A stretch of 6,694 nt of DNA, taken from the NCBI GenBank assembly GCA_029934875.1, contig JAOZLK010000251.1:1-6694 (forward strand), given 5' to 3'. The DNA comes from Bacteroidales bacterium (GTDB lineage Bacteria; Bacteroidota; Bacteroidia; Bacteroidales; GCA-2748055). Below the pieces are notes generated by a model. That model searched no databases. It saw nothing but the letters and a program-made list of their open reading frames with translations, and was not told the DNA's origin. Positions 6,635 through 6,694 of the stretch are shown piece after piece (position 1 is the stretch's first letter; every line of letters begins with the position of its first letter). The translations under genes and the position numbers were made by a program.

Positions 6635-6694
6635 GGTGGGTGTAGCTCAGTTGGTTAGAGTACTGGATTGTGGTTCCAGATGTCGCCGGTTCGA
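6635..6694 (+). tRNA. tRNA-His (anticodon GTG), 3' end cut by window edge
   Basis: The cloverleaf can be read directly. G at 6635 is the G-1 specific to histidine tRNA, followed by the acceptor 5' strand GTGGGTG (6636-6642), TA at positions 8-9, and a D-arm GCTC/GAGT with loop AGTTGGTTA. The anticodon arm is CTGGA-TTGTGGT-TCCAG with anticodon GTG, then variable loop ATGTC, T-stem GCCGG and TTCGA of the T-loop. The window ends at T-loop position 58, so the 3' T-stem, acceptor strand and any encoded CCA are missing. The genomically encoded G-1 and the anticodon agree, so the identity is secure. Confidence 0.96.

Overview
The window looks like chromosomal DNA from a member of the Bacteroidota. 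Three things suggest this. Perfect matches to the Bacteroidota -7 promoter consensus TAnnTTTG lie in front of the Bax-inhibitor gene, the flippase gene and the tRNA gene. Ribosome binding sites are A-rich or absent rather than clear Shine-Dalgarno boxes. The GNAT and class V aminotransferase proteins resemble types I associate with that phylum. No species can be named from the sequence alone.

The layout is two divergent gene blocks around a 119-base intergenic region (3196-3314). The left block runs leftward: a seven-helix Bax inhibitor-1/YccA-type membrane protein (3195-2446), a class V PLP-dependent aminotransferase or cysteine-desulfurase-like enzyme (2437-929, TTG start), and a GNAT-type acyltransferase (932 to beyond the left edge). 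The spacings are 8 bases and then a 4-base ATGA overlap, so the three probably form one operon, with the last two translationally coupled. The GNAT gene has no stop codon in the window, but its frame is open from base 932 to base 1 and encodes at least 310 residues.

The right block runs rightward: a Wzx-like polysaccharide flippase (3315-4595), a Methyltransf_24-like SAM methyltransferase (4588-5394) and a GT-B glycosyltransferase of family 4 type (5394-6575). The genes overlap by 8 bases and by 1 base. Together they look like a small surface-glycan cassette: GT4 adds a sugar on the cytoplasmic side, the methyltransferase decorates a sugar or other precursor, and the flippase moves the lipid-linked product across the inner membrane. 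After a 59-base gap comes a tRNA-His gene (anticodon GTG), cut by the right edge at its T-loop.

I see no CRISPR array, insertion sequence, integrase or toxin-antitoxin pair. No clearly undescribed system is evident. The points most worth following are the coupled aminotransferase-acyltransferase pair, the apparently leaderless flippase promoter and the compact glycan triad beside a tRNA gene.
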